Assembly (NCBI GenBank): GCA_026399875.1
Contig: JAPLQF010000019.1
Location: 1 to 49,131, forward strand
DNA length: 49,131 bases
Source of the DNA: Burkholderiales bacterium
GTDB lineage: Bacteria > Pseudomonadota > Gammaproteobacteria > Burkholderiales > Burkholderiaceae_E
Direction: 5' to 3'
Shown here: positions 25,329 to 34,120 of the stretch, piece by piece
Position numbering within the stretch: the stretch's first letter is position 1
How the letters are laid out: every line of letters starts with the position of its first letter
The notes under the pieces: model-generated
What the model saw: the letters and a program-made list of their open reading frames with translations, nothing else
What the model was told of the DNA's origin: nothing
Databases searched by the model: none
Program-made: the position numbers and the translations under genes

Positions 25329-26681
25329 CTACTGGTCGAGCGATGAGTAGACCGCCGTGCGAAGCACCGTGCGGTAGTGGCCGCTTTGCGAAGGGGCCTG
25401 CATCATCCAGACGGCGATCAGCCGTTCTTTCGGGTCGACCCAGAAATACGTGCCGGCGAAGCCACCCCAGTAGTAGTCGCCCGCGCTGCCGTATTGCGCC
25501 GATTCGCCGGTGCTCTTTCTCACCGCAACGCCCAGTCCGAAGCCATAGCCCGGGCCTGGCAGATAGACCGGGCCGCGAATATCGCCGGTATGGTCGCTGG
25601 TCATGTACTCGATGGTCTTTCGCGAGACGATGCGCACGCCATCGAGTTCGCCGCCATTGAGCATCATCTGCGCAAAGCGCAGGTAGTCGTCGGCGGTCGA
25701 GACCATTCCGCCGCCGCCCGACAGCAATGCCGGTACACGCGTCACGTCGAGCAGCCTGACCGGCTGCTTCGAATCGGGATCGACCGGGAAGGGCTCGGCA
25801 ATTCGGCCCTGTTTGGCGGGCGGCACAGAAAAGCCGGTGTCGTTCATCTTCAGCGGGCGCAGGATGCGATCGGCGAGGAAGGCGTCGAGGGTCTGACCCG
25901 AGACGCGCTCGATCAGCGCGCCCAGCACATCGGTCGAGACGCTGTAATCCCAGGTGCTGCCCGGAACCGACGACAAGGGCAGGGTGCCCAGGCGCTTGAT
26001 CATCTCGGCATTGTCGTAGGTGACGCCCGGCGAGCCCGGCGTGAGGCCGGCCTTCAGGTATTCACTCTTGACCGCCGATTTGCCGAATACACCATAAGTC
26101 AGGCCCGAGGTATGCCGCAGCAGATCCTGGACCGTCATTTCGCGAGTGGCGCTGACCAACTCGAGCGTCGGCTTGCCGTCAGGCCCGGTCTTTTCGATAC
26201 CGACTTTCAGGTTTGCCATGGCCGGCAGGTGTCGCGAGACAGGGTCGGCAAGCTTGATCCGACCGTCTTCGACCAGGATCATGATCCCGATCGAGACGAT
26301 GGGTTTGGTCATTGAATAGATCCGGAAGATCGCGTCGCGCGCCATCGGCTTGCCGGTCTGGGGGTTCTCGACGCCAATCGCCGCGGCCTTGACCATCTGG
26401 CCATCGCGTGAGACCAGCATCACCGCGCCCGGAATGCGTCCCGCCCGGGTATCGGCCTCGATGGTGCTGATGAAGCGGTCGAGTCTGGCGCTTGAGACGG
26501 TGCTGGCTGCAGTGCTGCCCGACATCGACGAGCCGGTCTTCATCGGCGCACAGGCGGTCGCGAGCAAGGCCGCGCCGATGACGCCACCGAGGACGACGGC
26601 CTTGATGGACCGCTCGGAAAGCCCGGCACGCAGCGGGCGCGACAGGTGTCGCCTATCAGACGCGAAGCGATGCTTGCTCAT
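25329..26681 (-). CDS. Lipoprotein serine hydrolase, beta-lactamase class C / EstB-like
   Basis: A 450-residue protein of the serine beta-lactamase-like superfamily, more likely an esterase or peptidase than a true beta-lactamase. A basic, hydrophobic N-terminus leads to a lipobox (LLATAC, Cys44), so it should be a lipoprotein. The catalytic S-x-x-K motif is SMTK at residues 123-126, the tyrosine motif is Y-S-V (WDYSVSTDVLG), and WGGFAGT near the C-terminus stands where KTG-like motifs occur. The start ATG has GGAG five bases upstream. The gene is alone on its strand, divergent from the Bug-family gene. EstB-type family VIII carboxylesterases share this pattern; the substrate is unknown. Confidence 0.85.
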   Translation of the reverse strand: MSKHRFASDRRHLSRPLRAGLSERSIKAVVLGGVIGAALLATACAPMKTGSSMSGSTAASTVSSARLDRFISTIEADTRAGRIPGAVMLVSRDGQMVKAAAIGVENPQTGKPMARDAIFRIYSMTKPIVSIGIMILVEDGRIKLADPVSRHLPAMANLKVGIEKTGPDGKPTLELVSATREMTVQDLLRHTSGLTYGVFGKSAVKSEYLKAGLTPGSPGVTYDNAEMIKRLGTLPLSSVPGSTWDYSVSTDVLGALIERVSGQTLDAFLADRILRPLKMNDTGFSVPPAKQGRIAEPFPVDPDSKQPVRLLDVTRVPALLSGGGGMVSTADDYLRFAQMMLNGGELDGVRIVSRKTIEYMTSDHTGDIRGPVYLPGPGYGFGLGVAVRKSTGESAQYGSAGDYYWGGFAGTYFWVDPKERLIAVWMMQAPSQSGHYRTVLRTAVYSSLDQ

Positions 26682-26849
26682 GCTGTCTCCGGATCAGGTG
26701 TTGTCTGGCGGGTCAGCCAAGGCTTGCTCGCACCGCACCGAGTGTAACCGTGCAGCTAAACTCACCGAAAAGCCGCTCGCCTCGCGAGCACCTCGGCGCG
26801 ATGACGGCCACAGGCCCTCCTATCGTGCTCATTGCGGAGCGCACTATCC

Positions 26850-27851
26850 ATGAAATCGACTTCTGATCTGACCGACTTCGGTCGACGCGACATGCTGCAT
26901 CTGATTGGCGCCGCGGCCTGCCTGCCCGCGATGGCCGTGGCGCAGCAGCCTGATTGGCCGAGCCGGACCGTGAAGCTGATCGTGCCCTTCCCGCCGGGCA
27001 GCACGCCCGACGTGCTCGCCCGACTGATTGCCGATCGCCTGGCTGGCGCGCTGCGCCAGGCGGTCGTCGTCGACAACAAGGCCGGGGCGGGCGGCAACAT
27101 CGGTACCGATGCGGTGGCCAAGGCCGCGCCCGACGGCTATACCGTGGGTGTCTCGATCACCGGGCCGCTGGTCAACAACACGGTGCTCTACAAGACCCTG
27201 CCCTACGATCCGTTTCGGGATCTGGCACCGGTCACGCTGGCGGCGGTCCAGCCCAATGTGCTGGCGGTCTCGACGGATCTCGGCGTGAGTTCGGTGCGCG
27301 AACTGATCGACCTGCTGCGGCGCAACCCGGGCAAGTACAACTATGCCTCGGTGGGGGCCGGCACCGTCTCGCATCTGTCGATGGAACTCATCAAGGCGCG
27401 AACCGGGACCTTCATCGTCCATGTTCCTTATAACGCCTCGCCGGCGGCAGTCATGTCGATCTTGCAGGCAGACACGCAGATGGCCTCACTCGCCCCGCTG
27501 GCGGTGATTCCCCAGGTCAAGGCCGGCAAGCTCAAGGCCCTCGCGGTGACGACCGGCGAGCGCTCGGTCTTCATGCCCGACGTGCCCACCTTTCGCGAAG
27601 CCGGCATTCCGGATATCGAAGCGACTGCCTGGATCGGCATCGTGGTGCCGGCCCGTACCCCGCAAGCGATCATTGACAGGCTCAACCGCGAAATCGTCGC
27701 GATCCTGAAGGATCCGCAAACCGTCGAGAAGCTGCGCGCGGTTTATATGGACCCGGTCGGCAACTCGCCGCAGGACTTTGCTGCATTCATGCAGGAAGAA
27801 CTCAAGCGCTGGAAGCCGGTCATCGTGCGCAGCGGCGCCACGATCGACTGA
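26850..27851 (+). CDS. Bug/TctC-family tripartite tricarboxylate transporter substrate-binding protein
   Basis: A 333-residue periplasmic binding protein. I chose the ATG at 26850, which has GGAG ten bases upstream; a TTG at 26832 in the same frame is an alternative. The N-terminus resembles a Tat or Sec signal (GRRDMLHLIGAAACLPAMAVAQQ), followed by the family block WPSRTVKLIVPFPPGSTPDVLAR and by NKAGAGGNIGTDAVAKAAPDGYT. Bug proteins are greatly expanded in Burkholderiales and bind carboxylates, amino acids or aromatic compounds. No TctA/TctB membrane genes adjoin it, so it is an orphan receptor, which is common for the family. Confidence 0.9.
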   Translation: MKSTSDLTDFGRRDMLHLIGAAACLPAMAVAQQPDWPSRTVKLIVPFPPGSTPDVLARLIADRLAGALRQAVVVDNKAGAGGNIGTDAVAKAAPDGYTVGVSITGPLVNNTVLYKTLPYDPFRDLAPVTLAAVQPNVLAVSTDLGVSSVRELIDLLRRNPGKYNYASVGAGTVSHLSMELIKARTGTFIVHVPYNASPAAVMSILQADTQMASLAPLAVIPQVKAGKLKALAVTTGERSVFMPDVPTFREAGIPDIEATAWIGIVVPARTPQAIIDRLNREIVAILKDPQTVEKLRAVYMDPVGNSPQDFAAFMQEELKRWKPVIVRSGATID

Positions 27852-27888
27852 GTGCCGCTCGCTATACTGACCGGCTGTCACATTTGCG

Positions 27889-28674
27889 GTGGTTCCTCTG
27901 ACTCTTGCCTCGATCATTGCCGCAACCCTGCTCTCCGGGGTTGTCTCGGTCTGCGCTGCGGCCTGGTTGTCCTTCGGGGCCATGTCTTCACTCGTGCCCC
28001 GCATGGTCAGCCTGTCGGCAGGTGTCCTGCTTGGGGCTGCGGTGCTTCATCTGCTGCCCGAAGCGATCGAATCGGGTGCCGATCTTCACTCTCTGTGCTG
28101 GGCCCTGCTGATCGGACTGGTGGGCTTTTTCCTGCTTGAGAAGTCATCGGTCTTTCGGCACAGCCACCATCACGAATCCGACGGCCACGGACATGATCAC
28201 GGCCATGATCGACGTGAAGCCGGCCCTGGCGGCACCCTGATTCTGGTTGGCGATGCGATTCACAATCTGGCCGACGGCGTCCTGATTGCAGCTGCGTTTC
28301 TGGCCGATGAGCGCCTTGGATGGCTCACGGCTGCCTCGATTGCCGCACATGAAATTCCCCAGGAAGTGGGCGACTTCATCGTGCTGATCAATGCCGGCTA
28401 CTCACGCAAGCGCGCACTGCTCTTCAATGTGCTCGCGGGCCTGTCAGCGGTGCTGGGTGGCGTGGCCGGCTATTACTGGCTCGATTCGGCTCGGACTGCC
28501 TTGCCCTTCGTGCTGGTGCTGGCTGCCAGCAGTTTCATCTATATCGCGCTCGCCGATCTGGTTCCCGATATGCATCGCGAGCGTCAGCGAGGCGCATCTG
28601 CCCTGCAGATCGTGATGCTGTTCGTCGGTATTGCGCTGATTGCGCTATTGACGTCGCCGTTTCATACGCATTGA
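27889..28674 (+). CDS. ZIP-family divalent metal transporter
   Basis: A 261-residue membrane protein with about eight helices, of the ZIP family that imports Zn2+ or Fe2+. The metal site is visible as HNLADG at residues 125-130 and HEIPQE at 154-159, in the fourth and fifth family helices. The preceding cytoplasmic loop is histidine-rich (HSHHHESDGHGHDHGHD, about residues 91-107), typical for metal sensing or delivery. The best start is GTG at 27889, 37 bases after the Bug gene. Its stop codon lies at the start of a 14-bp tandem repeat. Zinc is the most likely substrate, but this cannot be settled here. Confidence 0.9.
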   Translation: MVPLTLASIIAATLLSGVVSVCAAAWLSFGAMSSLVPRMVSLSAGVLLGAAVLHLLPEAIESGADLHSLCWALLIGLVGFFLLEKSSVFRHSHHHESDGHGHDHGHDRREAGPGGTLILVGDAIHNLADGVLIAAAFLADERLGWLTAASIAAHEIPQEVGDFIVLINAGYSRKRALLFNVLAGLSAVLGGVAGYYWLDSARTALPFVLVLAASSFIYIALADLVPDMHRERQRGASALQIVMLFVGIALIALLTSPFHTH

Positions 28675-28739
28675 GTCGGCTGCACTGAGTCGGCTGCACT
28701 GAGTCGGCTGCACTGAGTCGGCTGCACTGAGTCGGTACT
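28673..28739. repeat. 14-bp tandem repeat array starting at the ZIP stop codon
   Basis: Four identical copies of GAGTCGGCTGCACT (28673-28728) are followed by a shortened copy, GAGTCGG-TACT. The first unit contains the last two bases of the ZIP stop codon, so the array is entirely downstream of the protein. Every unit junction carries a TGA. Confidence 0.95.
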
Positions 28740-28750
28740 GAACTGAGGTG

Positions 28751-28771
28751 GCGCAGGCATTGCGCCTGCGC
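28751..28771. terminator. Hairpin between ZIP and sulfurtransferase genes
   Basis: A perfect 8-bp stem (GCGCAGGC/GCCTGCGC) with loop ATTGC lies between the tandem array and the stop codon of the convergent sulfurtransferase. It has no T-run, so it is only a candidate two-way terminator. Confidence 0.45.
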
Positions 28772-28780
28772 GGGTCAGCG

Positions 28781-29629
28781 TCAGGCCTGCGGGCCTGTGG
28801 CAACCGGCCGACCGGGGTCGGCGACCCACTCGCTCCAGGATCCGCCGTAGAGGGCCGCACCGGTCAGTCCGGCGTGCGTCATGGCCAGGATGTTGTGACA
28901 GGCGCTGACCCCTGAGCCGCAACTGTTGATCACATCGCCTGCATTGCGGCCGGCGAGCAGGGCTTCGAACTCGGCGCGCAGGAAGGGCGCCGGCTTGAAG
29001 CGGCCGTCCTCGCGAAGGTTCAGATTCCAGGGTCGGTTGAGCGAACCCGGGATGTGGCCGGCGACCGGGTCGATGGTCTCGTTTTCCCCGCGAAACCGGT
29101 CGGCTGCGCGCGCGTCGATCAGCACGCGCGAAGCGTTTGCGCTGGCTGCCGAAACCGTCGCAGCATCGACCAGGGTCGACAGGGGCGGGCGTGCCGACAG
29201 CCGACCGGCAGGGCGCACCGGGCCCGGTTCGGCCGTCACCGGAAAACCCGCGCGCTCCCAGGCCTTCAGACCGCCATCGAGCACCGCCACGCGCTCGTGG
29301 CCGATCCAGCGGGCCATCCACCACAGCCGCCCCGAGGCCATCCCGCCCACGTCATAGACGATGAGCTGGGTGTCGTCATGCAGACCGATCGATTCGAGCA
29401 GTGAGTGCACCGCCTCCCTCGAGGGCATCGGATGACGGCCATTGCGCCCCGATTTGGGCGCCGACATTTGGGTATTCATGTCGATAAAGACCGCGCTCGG
29501 AATATGCGCCTGCGCAAAGGCCGGCGCGCCGGCTTGAGGGTTGGCAAGGTCGAAGCGGCAATCGACGACGATGCATCGGTCGATCTCATGCGCCAGTTCG
29601 TCGGGGCCGATCAGTGTGGTCCAGGTCAT
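28781..29629 (-). CDS. sseA: 3-mercaptopyruvate sulfurtransferase (SseA-type, two rhodanese domains)
   Basis: A 282-residue tandem rhodanese. The N-terminal domain has no active cysteine at the catalytic loop position, and the C-terminal domain has Cys237 in the loop CGSGVSA. That loop is close to CGSGVTA, typical of mercaptopyruvate sulfurtransferases rather than thiosulfate sulfurtransferases (CRKGVT-like loops). The enzyme moves sulfane sulfur from 3-mercaptopyruvate to thiol acceptors or cyanide in the cytoplasm. It lies 25 bases downstream of a Rieske oxygenase gene on the same strand, so the two are probably co-transcribed. Confidence 0.9.
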   Translation of the reverse strand: MTWTTLIGPDELAHEIDRCIVVDCRFDLANPQAGAPAFAQAHIPSAVFIDMNTQMSAPKSGRNGRHPMPSREAVHSLLESIGLHDDTQLIVYDVGGMASGRLWWMARWIGHERVAVLDGGLKAWERAGFPVTAEPGPVRPAGRLSARPPLSTLVDAATVSAASANASRVLIDARAADRFRGENETIDPVAGHIPGSLNRPWNLNLREDGRFKPAPFLRAEFEALLAGRNAGDVINSCGSGVSACHNILAMTHAGLTGAALYGGSWSEWVADPGRPVATGPQA

Positions 29630-29654
29630 CGTGTGTGCTCGCTATTGATTGCAG

Positions 29655-30755
29655 TCATTCCGAGCCGAGCTTTGCCCGCAGGAACTCGTGAAAGTGCTGC
29701 ATGCCATCTTCCATCGGGCTCTGATAGGGGCCGACCTCGTTGTCGCCGCGATCGAGAAGCACCTTGCGTCCGGCATCCATGCGCAAGGCGATCTCGTCAT
29801 CCTCGGCACAGGTTTCCATGTAGGCGGCGCGTTCGGCCTCGACGAATTCGCGCTCGAACAGCACGATTTCTTCGGGGTAATAGAACTCGACGATATTGGT
29901 CGTATGCCGTGGGCCGCGTGGCACCAGATGCGAGACCACCAGGACATGCGGGTACCACTCGACCATCACATTCGGATAGTAGGTGAGCCAGATGGCGCCG
30001 TGCTCGGGAGGCTGGCCATTGCGATACTTGAGCACCTGCTCATGCCAGCGCCGGTAGATCGAGCTGCCCGGTTTGCCCAGTCCCTGATGAACCCCGACGG
30101 TCTGTACCGACCACCAGTCGCCGAACTCCCAGTTGAGGTCGTCGCATTCGACGAACTTGCCCAGACCGGGATGAAAGGGCTCGACATGGTAATCCTCGAG
30201 ATAAACCTCGATGAAGCTCTTCCAGTTGTAGCCGCACTCATGGACCTCGACGTGGTCGAGCATATAGCCCGAAAAGTCGAGCTTGCCCCGCACGCCGGCG
30301 CGTTCGAGGTCGGCGGCGACATCGCGCTTTCCTGAAAACAGCAGCCCGTTCCAGTTCTGAAGCGGGCTGCGGCCGAGATTCAGGCAGGGCTGCTGCTCGA
30401 AGTGAGGCGCGCCGAGCAGGCGGCCTTCAAGGTCGTAGGTCCAGCGGTGCAGGGGGCACACGATATTGCTCGCATTGCCTCGGCCGTTGAGCATGACCGA
30501 CTGCCGATGCCGGCAGACATTGGAGAGGAGTTCGATCCCCTGTTCGCCCCGCACGAGAAGCCGGCCCTCCTTCTCGGCCGGGAGTGCGAAGTAATCGCCA
30601 GTATTCGGCACGATGAGTTCGTGCCCGATGTAACCGGGACCGTTCCTGAACAGAATTTCGAGTTCACGCTGGTGAAGCGCTTCATCGAAATACGCCGAAA
30701 CCGGTAGCTGGGCTGCAGATCGCTGCAGATGGGCCCGCCGCCCGATGTCCGACAT
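29655..30755 (-). CDS. Rieske-type aromatic ring-hydroxylating oxygenase, alpha subunit
   Basis: A 366-residue Rieske non-heme iron oxygenase. The [2Fe-2S] ligands are in CRH at residues 81-83 and CPLH at 100-103. The mononuclear iron histidines are His190 and His195 (EDYHVEPFH), with the carboxylate probably Asp319 or Asp320. Family members hydroxylate aromatic rings or demethylate or oxidise amines such as choline, carnitine and betaine. No ferredoxin reductase or small subunit lies nearby, so its electron partner must be elsewhere. The ATG has a very strong ribosome-binding site (AGGAGGT, seven bases before it). It diverges from xseB and precedes sseA. The substrate is unknown. Confidence 0.88.
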   Translation of the reverse strand: MSDIGRRAHLQRSAAQLPVSAYFDEALHQRELEILFRNGPGYIGHELIVPNTGDYFALPAEKEGRLLVRGEQGIELLSNVCRHRQSVMLNGRGNASNIVCPLHRWTYDLEGRLLGAPHFEQQPCLNLGRSPLQNWNGLLFSGKRDVAADLERAGVRGKLDFSGYMLDHVEVHECGYNWKSFIEVYLEDYHVEPFHPGLGKFVECDDLNWEFGDWWSVQTVGVHQGLGKPGSSIYRRWHEQVLKYRNGQPPEHGAIWLTYYPNVMVEWYPHVLVVSHLVPRGPRHTTNIVEFYYPEEIVLFEREFVEAERAAYMETCAEDDEIALRMDAGRKVLLDRGDNEVGPYQSPMEDGMQHFHEFLRAKLGSE

Positions 30756-30841
30756 GGTTCGACCTCCTGATAAGCGTTAAAAAAGGGCCGGCAAGGATAC
30801 CCCCAATTCGGTGTTCGGACACTTTTAGGGTTACGACCGGT

Positions 30842-30858
30842 TCTGAATTAAAATCAGA
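30842..30858. promoter_or_regulatory. Inverted repeat over a -10-like hexamer upstream of xseB
   Basis: In the 161-base gap between the divergent Rieske and xseB genes, the arms TCTGA and TCAGA flank an AT-rich core. The core contains TAAAAT, a good match to a sigma-70 -10 element reading towards xseB (30849-30854). No good -35 box is found at the usual spacing. It could be an operator or part of the xseB-ispA-dxs promoter. Confidence 0.3.
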
Positions 30859-30916
30859 CAACGTCCCTGATCGCTGCGTATTTTCGCCCGATCGCTTTAT
30901 TGGCAGCCCTCGTCTC

Positions 30917-31168
30917 ATGCCCGATTCCGATCTCTCTGCGTCTGCCACCCCGGTCTCGTTCGAGTCCGCACTCGCCGAGCTTGAGTCGATCGTGCAGAAA
31001 ATGGAGTCCGGTGGCTTGCCGCTTGAACAGTCACTGCAGGCCTATCGGCGTGGTGCCGAGCTGGTGAGCGTGTGCCGGGAAAGCCTCGCTCGCGTTCAGC
31101 AGCAGGTCAAGGTGCTTGAAGGCGATCTGCTCAAGCCCTTCGAGGCCGACAATCTCCCCGACGCATGA
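30917..31168 (+). CDS. xseB: Exodeoxyribonuclease VII small subunit
   Basis: An 83-residue protein matching XseB, which partners with XseA to degrade single-stranded DNA into oligonucleotides. The family core is clear: FESALAELESIVQKMESGGLPLEQSLQAYRRGAEL, predicted to form two helices. The catalytic subunit gene xseA is not nearby, which is usual. Its stop overlaps the ispA start codon as ATGA, so the two are translationally coupled. It is the first gene of xseB-ispA-dxs, a common order in proteobacteria. Confidence 0.95.
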   Translation: MPDSDLSASATPVSFESALAELESIVQKMESGGLPLEQSLQAYRRGAELVSVCRESLARVQQQVKVLEGDLLKPFEADNLPDA

Positions 31169-32079
31169 GAATGGCGATCGCACCGTTTCCCGAGTGGTCG
31201 GCCGAGGTGCTTGCGACAACCGAGAGCAGCCTCGAGGCTTTGTTGCCGGGCACCGGTGCGGCGGGTGATTTGCTTGCCCCGTTGCATGAGGCGATGCGAT
31301 ATGCGGTGTTGGCCGGCGGCAAGCGTGTGCGCCCGCTGCTGGTGCATGCCGCGGGCGAGATCACCGGCGCATCCCGCCAGGCGCTCGATCAGGCGGGTTG
31401 CGCGGTCGAGCTGATCCATGCCTATTCGCTGGTTCACGATGATATGCCCTGCATGGACAACGACGTGCTTCGGCGCGGCAAGCCCACCGTGCATGTCGCC
31501 TATGGCGAAGCGCTGGCGATGCTGGTGGGCGATGCGCTGCAGGCGCTGGCCTTCCGGGCGGTGGCGGCCACGCTCGAAGGCGGTGTGGCGCCGGTCAACG
31601 TGGTGACCATGACCCGCGAACTGGCTGATGCGGCCGGCTCGATCGGCATGGCTGGCGGCCAGGCCATCGATCTGGCGGCCGTTGGGCATTCGCTGTCGCG
31701 CGAGTCGCTCGAAGACATGCACCGGCGCAAGACCGGCGCGATGCTGACAGTGTCGGTGCGGCTTGGGGCCAATTGCGGTAAGTCGCCAAACCCTGCCGAG
31801 CAGGCCCTGCTTGACGATTATTGCGCTGCCGTCGGGCTGGCCTTTCAGGTGGTTGATGATGTGCTCGATGTCGAGGCCGACACCACCACGCTTGGCAAGA
31901 CCGCCGGCAAGGATGCCCAGGCCAACAAGCCCACTTATGTCTCGCTTCTTGGCCTTGCCGGCGCGCGCGACCTGGCCGAGTCGCTTCGCCTGCGGGCACA
32001 TCGGGCGCTTGCGCCGTTTGGTCCGCAGGCCGCCCGACTTGGCGAGCTGGCTGACCTGATCGTGTTGCGTCGCTCTTGA
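31165..32079 (+). CDS. ispA: Farnesyl diphosphate synthase (polyprenyl synthetase)
   Basis: A 304-residue trans-isoprenyl diphosphate synthase that condenses IPP with DMAPP and geranyl diphosphate to give farnesyl diphosphate. Both metal-binding aspartate motifs are present: the first is DDMPCMD within LVHDDMPCMDND and the second is DDVLD within FQVVDDVLDVEAD. The length and the six-residue first motif fit bacterial IspA. ATG at 31165 overlaps the xseB stop, and a second ATG at 31171 is possible. dxs follows after 44 bases, placing precursor formation and chain elongation in one operon. Confidence 0.95.
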   Translation: MRMAIAPFPEWSAEVLATTESSLEALLPGTGAAGDLLAPLHEAMRYAVLAGGKRVRPLLVHAAGEITGASRQALDQAGCAVELIHAYSLVHDDMPCMDNDVLRRGKPTVHVAYGEALAMLVGDALQALAFRAVAATLEGGVAPVNVVTMTRELADAAGSIGMAGGQAIDLAAVGHSLSRESLEDMHRRKTGAMLTVSVRLGANCGKSPNPAEQALLDDYCAAVGLAFQVVDDVLDVEADTTTLGKTAGKDAQANKPTYVSLLGLAGARDLAESLRLRAHRALAPFGPQAARLGELADLIVLRRS

Positions 32080-32123
32080 CGGCGCAGGCCGCAAGGCAAA
32101 TCATGCTGTGATAACAGGTACCG

Positions 32124-34049
32124 ATGACGAAGATGAAAGCTGATTACTCCCTGCTTGAGACAATCGATCAGCCCGCCTCACTGCGCCGGCTGTCCCGATC
32201 GAAGCTGCCTGCGCTTGCCGATGAGCTGCGTAATTACATCGTCGATTCGGTCTCGCGCACCGGCGGCCACCTGTCCTCCAATCTCGGTACGGTCGAACTC
32301 ACGATCGCGCTGCACTATGTGTTCAATACGCCGTCCGATCGCATCGTCTGGGATGTCGGACACCAGTCCTATCCGCACAAGATCCTGACCGGTCGGCGTG
32401 AGGGCATGGCGCAATTGCGCCAGCACGGTGGAATTTCGGGCTTTCCGCGACGCATTGAGAGCGAATACGACACCTTCGGTACGGCGCACTCCTCGACATC
32501 GATTTCGGCCGCGCTCGGCATGGCAGTGGCTTCACGCAACAAGGGCCTCAACAAGGGGCCGACGCGGCGTCGGCATGTGGCCGTGATCGGTGACGGCTCG
32601 ATGACCGCCGGTATGGCTTTCGAGGCTATGAACAATGCCGGTGTCACGCCCGATATCGATTTGCTGGTCGTGCTCAACGACAACGACATGTCGATTTCGC
32701 CGCCGGTGGGTGCGCTCAACAAATATCTGGCGCGAGTGCTGTCGGGCCGCCAGGTCTCGATGGCTCGCGACGTCGCCCGCAGCGTGCTCTCGAAGGTGCC
32801 GCCGGTCTATGAACTGGCGCGTCGCCTCGAAGAGCATGCCAAAGGGCTGGTGGTGCCGGCCACGATGTTCGAGGAATTCGGTTTCACGTATTTCGGCCCG
32901 ATCGACGGGCATGACCTCGATGCATTGGTGCCGACCCTGCAGAACCTGCGCGAGATGCATGGCCCGGTGTTCCTGCATGTCATCACCCGCAAGGGCCAGG
33001 GCTACAAGCTCGCCGAGGCCGACCCGATCCTGTATCACGGCCCCGGCAAGTTCAATCCTGACGAAGGCATCAAGAAATCGGTGCCGGGTGCGCCCACCTA
33101 TACCCAGATTTTCGGCGAATGGATCTGCGACATGGCTGCCCTCGACGAGCGGGTGGTCGGCGTGACGCCGGCCATGCGCGAGGGTTCCGGCCTGGTCGAG
33201 TTCGAACGGCGCTTTCCGACGCGCTATTTCGATGTCGGCATCGCCGAGCAGCATGCGGTCACCTTCGCAGCCGGGATGGCCTGCGAGGGGGTGAAGCCGG
33301 TGGTCGCGATCTATTCGACTTTCCTGCAGCGCGGCTACGATCAGCTCATCCATGACGTTGCACTGCAGAATCTGCCAGTGGTCTTTGCCCTCGATCGCGC
33401 CGGGCTGGTCGGGGCCGACGGTGCGACTCATGCCGGTGCCTATGATCTGGCCTACCTGCGCTGTATCCCGAACATGGTTGTGCTGGCGCCTTCCGATGAG
33501 AACGAATGTCGGCAGATGCTCTATACCGCCTACTGCCACGAGGGGCCGAGCGCGGTCCGTTATCCGCGCGGCGCCGGTATCGGTGCTGCAATCAGCAAGG
33601 AGTTCACACGGCTGCCCTTCGGCAAGGCCGAATTGCGTCGCAGCGGCCATCGCATCGCGATCCTGGCGTTTGGCTCGATGCTGCATCCTGCGCTTGCCGC
33701 AGCCGAGACCCTCGATGCCACCGTCGTCAATATGCGCTGGGTCAAGCCAGTCGATGCCGACATGATCCGTGAGCTTGCGCTCACCCATGACGCCTTCGTC
33801 ACGGTCGAGGAGCATGCGGTGGCTGGCGGCGCCGGCAGTGCCTGCCTGGAAGCGATTGCGCAACTCGGTCTGGCCGTGCCGACCCTGCAGCTCGGGCTGA
33901 AAGATCACTTCATCGATCATGGTGACCCGGCGCTGCTGTTGCGCCTGGAAGGCCTGGATGGGCCTGGCATCGCCCGATCGATCGGTGAGCGTTTTGCCCA
34001 CCTGCTCGGGTCTGGCGAACCGACCCCCCGTCTGGTGGCTGCCCGCTGA
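32124..34049 (+). CDS. dxs: 1-deoxy-D-xylulose-5-phosphate synthase
   Basis: A 641-residue thiamine-diphosphate enzyme joining pyruvate and glyceraldehyde-3-phosphate, the first step of the MEP isoprenoid pathway. The catalytic histidine lies in [16 protein letters not shown]. The ThDP-binding motif is [18 protein letters not shown] to NDNDMSI. The cofactor-activating glutamate is in [15 protein letters not shown]. The transketolase-like C-terminal domain is complete, and the length is typical. It is the third gene of xseB-ispA-dxs. A 5-bp hairpin with a GAAA loop and TTCCCC tail follows the stop codon. Confidence 0.97.
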   Translation: MTKMKADYSLLETIDQPASLRRLSRSKLPALADELRNYIVDSVSRTGGHLSSNLGTVELTIALHYVFNTPSDRIVWDVGHQSYPHKILTGRREGMAQLRQHGGISGFPRRIESEYDTFGTAHSSTSISAALGMAVASRNKGLNKGPTRRRHVAVIGDGSMTAGMAFEAMNNAGVTPDIDLLVVLNDNDMSISPPVGALNKYLARVLSGRQVSMARDVARSVLSKVPPVYELARRLEEHAKGLVVPATMFEEFGFTYFGPIDGHDLDALVPTLQNLREMHGPVFLHVITRKGQGYKLAEADPILYHGPGKFNPDEGIKKSVPGAPTYTQIFGEWICDMAALDERVVGVTPAMREGSGLVEFERRFPTRYFDVGIAEQHAVTFAAGMACEGVKPVVAIYSTFLQRGYDQLIHDVALQNLPVVFALDRAGLVGADGATHAGAYDLAYLRCIPNMVVLAPSDENECRQMLYTAYCHEGPSAVRYPRGAGIGAAISKEFTRLPFGKAELRRSGHRIAILAFGSMLHPALAAAETLDATVVNMRWVKPVDADMIRELALTHDAFVTVEEHAVAGGAGSACLEAIAQLGLAVPTLQLGLKDHFIDHGDPALLLRLEGLDGPGIARSIGERFAHLLGSGEPTPRLVAAR

Positions 34050-34067
34050 CCCGAAAGGGTCTTCCCC
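34048..34067 (+). terminator. Weak hairpin after dxs
   Basis: GACCC-GAAA-GGGTC forms a short stem with a stable GNRA loop, followed by TTCCCC. It starts within the dxs stop codon. The stem is short and the tail is not a T-run, so it is at most an attenuator or a weak terminator before folE2. Confidence 0.35.
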
Positions 34068-34120
34068 GTCTGCGCTAAAATCTTGGTCTGTCCACCTTCA
34101 GGTTACCTTCAGGAGCGCCG

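Noticed and set aside
28673..28739. Possible CRISPR array
   Set aside because: Units are 14 bp, directly adjacent with no spacers, and no cas genes are near.
32532..34001. 489-codon open frame antisense to dxs
   Set aside because: Shadow of dxs, which has all catalytic motifs.
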